Source: Liopterus haemorrhoidalis
Lineage: Eukaryota > Arthropoda > Insecta > Coleoptera > Dytiscidae
Direction of reading: 5' to 3'
Length of the DNA stretch: 64,000 nucleotides
Assembly: GCA_963971575.1 (NCBI GenBank)
Contig: OZ020625.1
Location: 16,646,829 to 16,710,828 of the forward strand
Shown one piece after another: positions 33,926 through 44,388 of the stretch (its first letter is position 1; each line of letters starts with the position of its first letter). Below the pieces are notes generated by a model. The model made no database searches. It was not told the origin of the DNA and saw nothing but the letters and a program-made list of their open reading frames with translations. A program made the position numbers and the translations under genes.

Positions 33926-34817
33926 TGCAGATTTATTCTCTAAGAAACTGCGAATAAAATAACATATAGAAATGTCTAGGGCTTCGTAGGCATAAACAAG
34001 AAACTATATACACTGCTATATCCTTCGACCAATATGAATAATATTTTGCAGATTTATTTTCTTAGAATCTAAAAATAAAATTATTTACAGAAATGTCTAG
34101 GGTTTCGTAGGCATAAACAAGAAACTCTAGACACTGCTATATCCTTTGACCAATATGAAGAATATTTTGCAGATATATTCTCTAAGAATCTACAAATATA
34201 ATTACATACATAAATGTCTAGGGTTTCGTAGGCATAAACAAAAGACTCCTATATCCTTTGACCGATATGAACAATATTTTGCAGATTTATTCTCTAAGAA
34301 TCTGCGGATAAAATAACATACAGAAATATTTAGGGTTTCGTAGATATAAATAAGAAACTCTAGACACTTCTATATTCTTTGATCGATATGAAAAACATTT
34401 TGCAAATTTATTCTCTAAAAATCTGCGGATAAAACATCGTATAGAAATATCTAGAGTTTCGTAGGCATAAATAAGAAACTGTAGACACTTCTATATTCTT
34501 TGATCAGTATGAAAAATATTTTGCAGATTTATTATTTAAAAATCTGCGGATAAAATAACCTATAGAAATGTATAGGGTTTCGTGGGCGTAAACAAGAAAC
34601 CCTAGGGTACTCCTATATCTTTTGACTGATATGAACAATATTTTTCAGATTTATTTTCTAAGAATCTACGAATATAATTATATGCATAAATGTCTAGAGT
34701 TTTGTAGGCATAAACAAGAGACTCTAGATACTCCTGTTTCCTTTGACCGATATAAACAATATTTTGCAGACTTATTCTCTAAGAATCTATGAATATAATT
34801 GCATACATAACTGCCTA

Positions 34818-35357
34818 CGCAAAGCGAGAGGTGCATTTATCCAACTTAGCCGTGTATGGAATTCTGCGATCTACAGTACTTCCACGAAAACTACCATATT
34901 CAGGGCATGTGTGACGTCAGTTCTTCTGTACGGCTGCGAGACTTGGTTCGTAACAGAAGCTATCAAGAGAAGAGTGCGAGTATTTGTAAATCGATGTCTT
35001 CGAAGAATTCTTCGCATTTATTGGCCACGTAGAATATCAAACGTAGAATTGGGGGAAAGAACTGGTCAAATGGACATTAATTTGCAAATAAAAAGAAGAA
35101 AGTATGGTTGGTTAGGGCACACTCTTCGAAGGGCTCCTAGCGAAGTGTGTCGATATGCACTAGCATACAACCCTCAGGGCAGTAGGCGTAGAGGGCGACC
35201 CAAGAACACCTGGCGTCGCTCAACCCTGCTAGAAATAAATGCATGGAGCTCTCAAAACCAAGACAAAAGACTTTATAACAACATCACCGACTTGAAGCCT
35301 ATGGCAGATAGACGAGTTGGATGGAGAAATTTTATTGACAGCCTATGCTCTTTTTAG
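34818..35357 (+). pseudogene. RTE reverse transcriptase C-terminal region
   Basis: RKARGAFIQLSRVW, SVLLYGCETWFVTE, NRCLRRILRIYWPRRISN, KRRKYGWLGHTLRRAP, NPQGSRRRGRPKNTWRR and RVGWRNFIDSLCSF, with a stop at 35355-35357. This is the thumb and C-terminal tail of RTE LINEs, uninterrupted over 180 codons. The upstream open frame is satellite and not part of the protein. The copy is truncated on insertion and so inactive, but young. Confidence 0.9.
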
Positions 35358-35403
35358 AGGCAGTCCAAAATCACCCGATGATGGACAAGGCTAGATGATG
35401 ATG
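34818..35403 (+). mobile_element. RTE-clade LINE, 5'-truncated, with 13-bp target duplication
   Basis: ACATAACTGCCTA stands at 34805-34817 and again at 35404-35416, a perfect duplication within a satellite monomer. The insert ends in a GATGATG tail, the short tandem 3' end known from RTE elements. It encodes the RT C-terminal region. Confidence 0.92.
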
Positions 35404-35815
35404 ACATAACTGCCTAGGGTTTCGTAGATATAAACAAGAGACTCTAGATACTCCTGTTTCCTTTGACCGATATGAACAATATTTTACACATTTATTCTCT
35501 AAGAATCTGCGAATATAATTACATAAAAAATATCTAGGGTTTCGTAGGCATAAACAAGGGACTGTAGATACTCCTGTTTCCTTTGACCGATATGAACAAT
35601 ATTTTACAAATTTATTCTCTAAGAAACTGCGGATAAAATTTTATATTTAAATGTTTTGGGTTTCGTAGGCATAAACGAGAAACTCTAGACAAGCCTATAT
35701 CCTTTAACTGATATGAACAATATTTTGCAGATTTATTCTCTAAGTATCTACGAATATAATTACATATAGATATGTCTAGGGTTTCGTAGGCATAAATTAA
35801 CGTCTCAAATTATTT

Positions 35816-36175
35816 TTAGTTTTAACAATATAAATGTAATGAACTAAATAAAAATGAATCATTTTCCCATCTTAAAAAGATCATTAATAAATAATCTAAC
35901 TATATAATTAGCAAGTGTCTGTATGTAGTGTCGGTAGCATTATGACGTCAATTTTTCCTAAGGTTCTCATGATTGGCCAACTGGGGACACCCTGTCTCTT
36001 GATTGGTTGACAAGTGACTCCCTCTCCCGTGATTGGCTAACTGGTGATATCGTGTACCGTGATTTGCTGACCGGTGATGAAATTAAAATACGTTGAAAAA
36101 TAAAACCGAATACATATACAAACAATTGAAATTTTTATATTATAAGTCCGTCATAGCTGACGGGTAATAACCTAG
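35816..36175 (+). repeat. Right flank of the composite satellite element
   Basis: It contains TAATTAGCAAGTGTCTGTAT (matches 30816-30835), the CRE/CCAAT module TTATGACGTCAATTTTTCCT + AAGGTTCTCATGATTGGCC at 35941-35980, and two further short ATTGG-bearing repeats (TTGATTGGTTGAC, GTGATTGGCTAACTGG). Confidence 0.65.
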
Positions 36176-37251
36176 TATTAATATAATTTTATAGTTACTA
36201 GATATTCCAAGTACTATGTGAATATTAAAGAAAAATGCAGTTCCGGTTGGGTTAAGAAAAGGACACTGATTTTTTTACAAAGGGCAGCACATAACAACTT
36301 CACTAAATAATTCAAGGTTTGTCAGTGGTTCTAAAACAATGGTTTCTGGTATATAAACGCATGCAAATGATACACAATTTTAATTGGGTAAAAATGGGGG
36401 ATAATAAAGTATTATGCACCTAATAACAAGGTAATTAGGTTAGGTTTAGTTAGTAAAAGTCTAAAACCGAGCGGAGCGAGTTACCTGTCTTCTAGTTTAA
36501 TGACAAAACACTATCTGCCTTGAAAGGTAAAACTAATTTACTGTCAACACTCAAAACAAAAATTCACAGCACACTACTGTCCAATACATAAACAATAATT
36601 TCTTACAAGTCTATCAGTTATTATAAAAAGTGTTCGTAGAATATTCACTATTATTGCATCTTATAATAATTATAAGAAGTGTTCGTAGAAAATTCACTAT
36701 TATTGCATCAACAATATATTTTAAACAATTTTGACATAAATAATCATATATATATATAAACTAGTATATGGCGCCTGGCCTATCTCTCAATGTAAATTAA
36801 AATGTTCCAACATAGAGAGTAAGATATACATATGTCTGTCTCTTTTGGTGACCGTAAAACACAATGCGCATGCTCGGGTAGTGTCAATTCATTTTGAAAA
36901 AGCAGGATAAAATCAGATGAAATGACATTTACATTTAAAAAAATAAGGTTAGAAGAATCAAACAAAAACCCTAATTATTTGGTTTATACTATTTGGTAAA
37001 AAAGACGTAGCTGTACCCGTTTATATATATGAAAATATGAACGTTTGAATATGAACAATGACATTTGTTTCACTATGATATGGAACTTCGGCAGCTTTTT
37101 CGAACACTTTATAGTATTCAACTTTTGACAAGGGGATCATAACTGGTGTGTCGCTGTCTAGGAAGGAACCCAAAAAGACGAATTTGTGCAAACTTGGTAA
37201 TCTGAAATACCGTGACAAAGTTATAATATATATCCATCACTCCGTCGTGAA
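36176..37251. other. Non-coding, A+T-rich
   Basis: No gene recognised. At 36615-36711 a 49-bp direct duplication (AGTGTTCGTAGAATATTCAC / AGTGTTCGTAGAAAATTCAC) ends twice in TATTATTGCATC. A 65-codon minus-strand frame at 37021-37218 has a possible acceptor (GTATTTCAG) before it but no family features. Confidence 0.45.
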
Positions 37252-37560
37252 GCATAGGGTCTAAGCAACATGTCTTTCTCTAACCCAATTTCCTGCCGTT
37301 GCCTTTAGATCATTCAAAGTTTTGCTCAGTTCTTTGGCTTTGTTTAAAACGGATCTTCATCATGATACTTTTGGACGTTCCCTGTGTCGAGACCCTTGTG
37401 GCTTTGTCAAATACTTTTTTAGTAATTAATTTATCATCTCTTTTTAATGTGTGAACCATCCAGTTCCATCCACGTCTTTTAATTTCCGTTTCAATAGGGA
37501 GGTGGTTGGTTCTACACAAAAAGTCTTCATTGTTTGTTCTGGCAGGCTAGTAAATACGTT
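37252..37560 (-). pseudogene. LINE C-terminal fragment
   Basis: NHLPIETEIKRRGWNWMVHT, then LKRDDKLITKK and KSIMMKIRFKQ, fits the RT C-terminal tail of RTE/CR1-like LINEs (I..EI.RR.W.W.GH.L). Nothing else of the RT is present. Confidence 0.5.
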
Positions 37561-37599
37561 AAATAATTCGTGTATTCGTGTAGAAGGAACTCTTCTAAT

Positions 37600-37908
37600 A
37601 ACGCTAAGGTAATATTAAGGTAACATTGTACAACACCGGAAGATTCTCCACTTCTTGTACCAATTTCACGTTATACGCTTCGTCGTTCATTTTAAATAAA
37701 ATTATAAATTCAATGTAAAACTGATGAAACTGGTCCACGTGCGACCGGCATGCCCAGTCGTGTCCAACTAGTTGCATCAGACTAGTTGGTTGAATCTGGC
37801 ACATCGCGCATGTGTGAATGCTTCAACGAAATCCTTATGAGTCAGATGAATGCAACTAGTTGGTTAGGTCGGTTGTTCGAATTGCGTTGCTCTAGTGTGA
37901 AAGCTGCC
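37600..37908 (-). mobile_element. Harbinger-like terminal fragment with MADF start
   Basis: On the minus strand it begins AGGCAGCTTTCACACTAGAG, a terminus of PIF/Harbinger type. About 215 bp in, it encodes MNDEAYNVKLVQEVENLPVL + YN, the first helix of a MADF (ADF1/Myb-like) domain, as carried by the second gene of Harbinger transposons. A stop follows after about 30 codons. The opposite end was not found. Superfamily call is inference. Confidence 0.5.
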
Positions 37909-39159
37909 TAATGTAGCATTTAGCGACATCTACTGTGGTTATTTGAAACTAAAACTGGTTACTAACGCCATCTATTTTTTTACCCGGAAACTATTCTCAC
38001 GAGCACAACTCCACCATTAATCCTTCACCCCCCTGCTTTACTCATTCTCTTAGCTCCCGCCACGTAACTGTAATTTTTTCGACCAATTGCAAGATCGTAA
38101 TTTAGACATGCGCAAACTATTCACCGGGCATAAAGGGGTACGGCAATACATAGCTCCATCCTCCTATCATGGAACATCTAGCCAGCCTTCATGCGCCATA
38201 TACTTGTTTATATATATATATGTAAATAATTAACATATGCGCGCCTCTATCGGGAAATGAAGAAACGACCGGTCGAACATACGAACCTCTATGATACGAA
38301 CATACAAACAGGCGTATTATAAAGTCGGTTTACGGTAACTATGAAATGATGTCACACTTGGTTAATTTAAGTACCAACGTTATGATATGTTTTAATCAAC
38401 ATCAATTCATAACTCAGTTAGTACATTTATTTATTTAATTTTGGTACATTTTTTCAATGCTGCCGGTTTGAAATTGGATTGTTCAATCGTTATTTGTCAG
38501 GTTGACATTTAGGTGTTTAGAAGTTGTTCGATATAACCTAACTTTTTTTGACAGTTTACGAATTGGCAACAAGGTGAGTTTTTCAACTGTGACGTCATTT
38601 CATAGTTACGGTAAATGGAGTTTATTATAGGATAAGTGCTATATTTCCAAATGCGGGATATGCGGGACAATTAATAATTTTCCGGGACGAATTTAGGTAT
38701 CAATAGTAAAGCGGGACATGGGTCGCTAATCCGGGACTGTCCCGGTTCTATTGTCGTTCTATTGTTAACATGCTTATATCATATATTTTAAACTGTTGTT
38801 ATGTTTCACATCTTATTTCTTGTTTAATAAATGTCTCAATTCACATTGTTTGTATATCTTTTACAACAATCCTTGGGGCAACACGTTTAATTTTCAGGCA
38901 CTTAGTGCGACGTGGCTCTTCAAGCCTAAATAGTATATTAGTGACCCAGCTCTGGAGCTAGTCTGGGAACAGTGTTCAGGGTAGTGACCTGAGGACCTCT
39001 TCCGAGGTACTACCCCCGTAACATAAAATTTTAATAATCTGAAAACACATTGCAACTCATTTATCGTGTTATTTAGTGTTTATTAGTGTAATGAGAGTAT
39101 ATTCACTCAAATCTTTTTGTGTGTTCTGCAGCTCCACAGCCACAACTGTAAAACCGCCA
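37909..39159. other. Non-coding stretch
   Basis: No gene recognised. 38640-38760 repeats GCGGGAC/CCGGGAC several times (AATGCGGGATATGCGGGACA; TCCGGGACTGTCCCGG). A further TGTGACGTCATTTC occurs at 38588. 38930-39020 is less A+T-rich with no clear frame. Confidence 0.45.
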
Positions 39160-42100
39160 CTGATCTGAACCCAATCTTGCAGTTTTATTCTTTAGGAACT
39201 TACGGATATATTTACGTTAGAAATTTCTAGGGTTTCGAAGGTATAATTAAGAAACCCTAGACACTCCTATGTCCTTTGGCCTATCTGAACCAAATCCTGC
39301 AGTTTTATTCTTTAGGAACTTACAGATATATTAAAGTTAAAATGTCTAGGATATCGTAGGTATAATAAAGAAAATCTGGGTACTCCTAAGTCCTTTGACC
39401 TATCTAAACCAAATCTTGCAGTTTTATTCTTTAGGAACTTACGCATATATTAACGTTAGTAATGTCTAGGGTTTCGTATGTATAATTAAGAAACCCTGAA
39501 AACTCCTATGTCCTTTGACCTATCTGAACCAAATCTTGCAGGTTTATTCTTTAGGAATTTACGGATATAAGAACGTTAGAAATGTCTAGGGTTTCGTATG
39601 TACAATTAAGAAACCCTGGATACTCCTATGTCCTTTGACCTATCTGAACAAAAGCTTGCAGATTTATTCTTTAGCAACTTACAGATATATTTACGTTAGA
39701 AATGTCTAGGGTTACATAAGTATAAAAAAGAAACCCTGGATACTCCTATGTACTTTGACCTAACTGAACCAAATCTTGCAGGTTTATTCTTTAGGAATTT
39801 ACGGATATAAGAATGTTAGAAATGTCTAAGATTTCGTATGTACAATTAAGAAACCCTGGATACTCCTATGTACTTTGACCTAACTGAACCAAATCTTGCA
39901 GATTTATTCTTTAGGAATTTACGGATATATTAACGTTAGAAATGTCTAGGGTTTCGTAGGTATAATAAAGAAACCCTGGGCACTCCTATGTCCATTGACC
40001 TATCTGAACCAAATCTTGCAGTTTTATTCTTTAGGAAGTAACGGATATATTAACTTTAGAAATGTCTAGGGTTTAGTAGGTATAATAAAGAAACCCTGGA
40101 CACTCTTATGTCCTTTGACCTATCTGAAACAAATCTTGCAGTTTTATTCTTTAGGAAGTTACGGATATATAAACTTTAGAAATGTCTAGGGTTTAGTAGG
40201 TATAATAAAGAAACCCTGGACATTTCTATGTCCTTTGACCTATCTGAACCAAATCTTGCAGTTTTATTCTTTAGGAAGTTACGGATATATTAACTTTAGA
40301 AATGTCTAGGGTTTAGTAGGTATAATAAAGAAACCCTGGACATTCCTATGTCCTTTGACCTATCTGAACCAAATCTTGCAGTTTTATTCTTTAGGAAGTT
40401 ACGGATATATTAACTTTAGAAATGTCTAGGGTTTAGTAGGTATAATAAAGAAACCCTGGACATTCCTATGACCTTTGACCTATCTGAACCAAATCTTGCA
40501 GTTTTATTCTTTAGGAACTTACGGATATAAGAACGTTAGAAATGTCTAGGGTTTCGTATGTACAATTGAGAAACCCTGGATACTCCTATGTCCTTTGACC
40601 TATCTGAACAAAAGCTTGCAGATTTATTCTTTAGGAACTTACAGATATATTTACGTTAGAAATGTCTAGGGTTACATAAGTATAATAAAGAAACCCTGGA
40701 TACTCCTATGTACTTTGACCTAACTGAACCAAATCTTGCAGGTTTATTCTTTAGGAATTCACGGATATAAGAACGTTAGAAATGTCTAAGATTTCGTATG
40801 TACAATTAAGAAACCCTGGATACTCCTATGTCCTTTGACCTATCTGAACAAAAGCTTGCAGATTTATTCTTTAGGAACTTACAGATATATTTACGTTAGA
40901 AATGTCTAGGGTTACATAAGTATAATAAAGAAACCCTGGATACTCCTATGTACTTTGACCTAACTGAACCAAATCTTGCAGATTTATTCTTTAGGAACTT
41001 ACGGATATATTAACGTTAGAAATGTCTAGGGTTTCGTAAGTATAATAAAGAAACCCTGGGCACTCCTATGTCCTTTGACATATCTGAACCAAATCTTGCA
41101 GCTTTATTCTTTAGGAAGTTACGGATATATTAACTTTAGAAATGTCTAGGGTTTAGTAGGTATAATAAAGAAACCCTGGACATTCCTATGTCCTTTGACC
41201 TATCTGAACCAAATCTTGCAGTTTTATTCTTTAGGAACTTACGGATATATTAACGTTAGAAATGTCTAGGGTTTCGTAGGTATAATAAAAAAAACTGGAC
41301 ACTCCTATGTCCTTTGACCTATCTGAACCAAATCTTGCAGTTTTATTCTTTAGGAAGTTACGGATATATTAACTTTAGAAATGTCTAGGGTTTAGTAGGT
41401 ATAATAAAGAAACCCTGGACATTCCTATGTCCTTTGACCTATCTGAACCAAATCTTGCAGTTTTATTCTTTAGGAAGTTACGGATATATTAACTTTAGAA
41501 ATGTCTAGGGTTTAGTAGGTATAATAAAGAAACCCTGGACATTCCTATGTCCTTTGACCTATCTGAACCAAATCTTGCAGTTTTATTCTTTAGGAACTTA
41601 CGGATATATTAACGTTAGAAATGTCTAGGGTTTCGTAGGTATAATAAAAAAAACTGGACACTCCTATGTCCTTTGACCTATCTGAACCAAATCTTGCAGT
41701 TTTATTCTTTAGAAAGTTACGGATATATTAACTTTAGAAATGTCTAGGGTTTAGTAAGTATAATAAAGAAACCCTGGACATTCCTATGTTCTTTGACCTA
41801 TCTGAACCAAATCTTGCAGTTTTATTCTTTAGGAACTTACGGATATATTAACGTAAGAAATGTCTAGGGTTTCGTAGGTATAATAAAAAAAACTGGACAC
41901 TCCTATGTCGTTTGACCTATCTGAACCAAATGTTGCAGTTTTATTCTTTAGGAACTTACGGATATATTAACGTTAGAAATGTCTAGGGTTTCGTAGGTAT
42001 AATAAAAAAAACTGGACACTCCTATGTCGTTTGACCTATCTGAACCAAATGTTGCAGTTTTATTCTTTAGGAACTTACGGATATATTAACGTTAGAAATG

Positions 42101-43182
42101 TCTAGGGTTTCGTAGGTATAATAAAAAAAACTGGACACTCCTATGTCGTTTGACCTATCTGAGTCAAATGTTGCAGTTTTATTCTTTAGGAACTTACGGC
42201 TATATTAACGTTAGAAATTTCTATGGTTTCGTAGGTATAATTAAGAAACCCTGAACACTCCTATGTCTTTTGACCTATCTGAACCAAATCTTGCAGTTTT
42301 ATTCTTTAAGAACTTAATGCTATATTAACGTTAGAAATGTCTAGGGTTTCGTAGGTATAATTAAGAAACCCTGAACACTCCTATGTCTTTTGACCTATCT
42401 GAACCAAATCTTGCAGTTTTATTCTTTAAGAACTTACTGCTATATTAACGTTAGAAATGTCTAGGGTTTCGTAGGTATAATTAAGAAACCCTGGACACTC
42501 CTATGTGTTTTGACCTATCTGAACCAAATCTTGCAGTTTTATTCTTTAGGAACTAACGGATATATTAACCTTAGGAATGTCTAGGATTTCGTAGGTATAA
42601 TTAAGAAACCCTAGACACTCCTATATCTTTTGACCTATCTGAACCAAATCTTGCAATTTTATTCTTTAGGATTTTACGGATATATTATCGTAAGAAATGT
42701 CTGGGGTTTCGTAGGTAGGATTAAGAAACCCTGGACATTTCTATGTCTTTTGACCTATCTGAACCAAATCTTGCAGATTTAATCTTTAGGAATTTATGAA
42801 TATATTTTCGTTAGAAATATCTAGGATTTCGTAGGTATAATAAAGAAACCCTGGACACTCCTATGTCTTTTGACCTATCTGAACCAAATCTTGCAGATTT
42901 AATCTTTAGGAACTTACGGATATATTTTCGTTAGAAATGTCTAGGATTTCGTAGGTATAATAAAGAAACCCTGGACACTCCTATGTCTTTTGACCTATAT
43001 GAACCAAATCTTGCAGATTTAATCTTTAGGAACTTACGGTTATATTTTCGTTAGAAATGTCTAGGATTTCGTAGGTATAATAAAGAAACCCTGGACACCC
43101 CTATGTCTTTTGACCTATCTGAACCAAATCTTGCAGTTTTATTCTTTAGGAACTTACGGATGTATTAACGTTAGATATGTCC
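39160..43182 (+). repeat. 120-bp satellite array (main)
   Basis: About 33 monomers: CTTGCAGTTTTATTCTTTAG, GAACTTACGGATATATTAAC, GTTAGAAATGTCTAGGGTTT, CGTAGGTATAATAAAGAAAC, CCTGGACACTCCTATGTCCT and TTGACCTATCTGAACCAAAT. AGTTTTATTC starts at 39181, 39301 and 39420. Subtypes (CGTAGG/TTAGTAGG, GTTACATAAG, CGTATGTACAATTAAG) come in repeated blocks, so higher-order amplification occurred. The monomer holds an imperfect palindrome, GTCTAGGGTTTC...GAAACCCTGGAC. Confidence 0.95.
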
Positions 43183-43530
43183 AGGGTTTCTTAATTATAT
43201 CTACGATACCCTAGACATTTCTTACGATAATATATCCGTAAGTGCCTAAAGAATAAAACTGCAAGATTTGGTTCAAATAGGTCAAAAGACATAGGAGTGT
43301 CCAGGGTTTCTTAATTATACCTACGAAACCCTAGACATTTCTAACCATAATATATCTGTAAGTTCCTCAAGAATAAAACTGCAAGATTTGGTTTAGATAG
43401 GTCAAAGGACATAGGAGTGTCCAGGGTTTCTTAATTATACCTAAGAAACCCTTGACATCTCGAACGTTAATATATCCGTAAGTTCCTAGAGAATAAATCT
43501 GCAAGATTTGGTTCAGATAGTTCAATGTTA
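43183..43530 (-). repeat. 120-bp satellite, inverted end
   Basis: Three monomers in the opposite orientation: CTAGACATTTCTTACGATAA, TAAGTGCCTAAAGAATAAAA and CTGCAAGATTTGGTTC. The switch lies inside the monomer's own imperfect palindrome (GTCCAGGGTTTC / GATACCCTAGAC, 43178-43220). Confidence 0.9.
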
Positions 43531-44150
43531 TCTACAATTCGTTTTCGGTTGTATCAATTTTTTGTACCATTATTTTAAGGCATTCCTGTTTACGACGATC
43601 TTTGTAGGACGGGTCGAAACATAACATTTTATTTTGAAGGTTTAGATATTAGATAATGACACTGAAACTTACCTTCAAATAGCATATTTATATTAATACT
43701 GGATGTAACATTTTGGTCTGCAAGGCAGCCCTCATCAGCAGCAAGTGAACAAATATTGAACATTGTTGCTTAAGAGCCCTTTCTATTGCGCCTATTTAAA
43801 ACCAAATGTAAATTTTTTCAGGGTAGATTTTTCAAGTAAATTTTGAACAAAAAGTCTGATTTATAACTACTTAACTATAAATCAGTCTATAACGATATAG
43901 TTATAAAACAGACCCTTCGTACCTTCTTGAATCGGCCTTCACACGGTGTAAGACAGAGAAGTAAAAAATTTTAATTAAACACAGGTTACGTATAAAACAT
44001 CATAATATCATGACGAAGTGGAAAAAACTAGTACAGGATAGATTTGAATGAAAGAAACTTCTTGAAAAAAAAACCCAAGTATTTCAGGAGAAGTTACAGT
44101 GCCTATTATTTTATAAATTAAAAATTTGAATAACAAGTTGTTTTATTAAC
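43531..44150. other. Intergenic, 3' of the receptor gene
   Basis: No coding features seen. Confidence 0.5.
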
Positions 44151-44156
44151 TTTATT
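44151..44156 (-). promoter_or_regulatory. Candidate poly(A) signal of the receptor gene
   Basis: AATAAA on the minus strand, about 75 nt after the stop codon at 44230; a second AATAAA overlaps at 44142-44147. Confidence 0.55.
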
Positions 44157-44229
44157 TTTTCATATATATTACATACTTATTGAAATTTCAATCTTCTAAA
44201 CATTTCAGTTGATTTTATGACCACATTAT

Positions 44230-44388
44230 TTAAGAACTAGCATACAAACATCCAACAATAACACCAAATAATACATACGTCAAAAATGACACGATAAGAA
44301 ATGTTCTATCGATAACTTGAAATAATACGTATCTATCAGCTCGTTCTTCTCTGTCAACTTTTTGAAGTTGTATGTATCCAGCAAGTTC
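44230..44388 (-). CDS. Receptor exon 8: MA helix end, TM4 and stop
   Basis: ELAGYIQLQKVDREERADRY, VLFQVIDRTFLIVSF (the VxDR.F motif before TM4) and LTYVLFGVIVGCLYASS, then TAA at 44230-44232. Only three residues follow TM4. Confidence 0.87.
   Translation of the reverse strand, partial: ELAGYIQLQKVDREERADRYVLFQVIDRTFLIVSFLTYVLFGVIVGCLYASS

Larger units (their letters stand above)
33926..35815 (+). repeat. 120-bp satellite array, split by an RTE insertion
   Basis: About eleven monomers share GCAGATTTATTCTCTAAGAA, TCTAGGGTTTCGTAGGCATA, AACAAGAAACTCTAGACAC and CCTTTGACCGATATGAACAA. GCAG-TTTATT starts at 33928, 34048, 34169 and 34281, a 112-121 bp spacing. The same family as 2300-3180 in the opposite orientation. 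The RTE fragment lies at 34818-35403. Confidence 0.88.
29348..36175 (+). mobile_element. Composite satellite element split by mariner, MULE-like and RTE insertions
   Basis: If the mariner (29531-30816), the MULE-like element (30847-33675) and the RTE copy (34818-35403) are taken out, the flanks join into one course: CGTACATATATA + ATTAGCAAGTGTG... GATCTGGG + TAACATTGTGACGTCATT, followed by a 120-bp satellite array and a second copy of the same module at 35907-36070. The internal sequence CGTACATATATAATTAGC at 33790 confirms the first join. The left boundary is uncertain (somewhere before 29510). No coding capacity of its own. Confidence 0.6.

Noticed and set aside
37021..37218. Possible exon with acceptor-like GTATTTCAG on the minus strand
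   Set aside because: No recognisable protein, no matching donor, and no neighbouring exon found.
39160..43530. Regular 120-bp repeats resembling a CRISPR array
   Set aside because: There are no unique spacers; the whole monomer is repeated, and the setting is a eukaryotic genome. It is satellite DNA.
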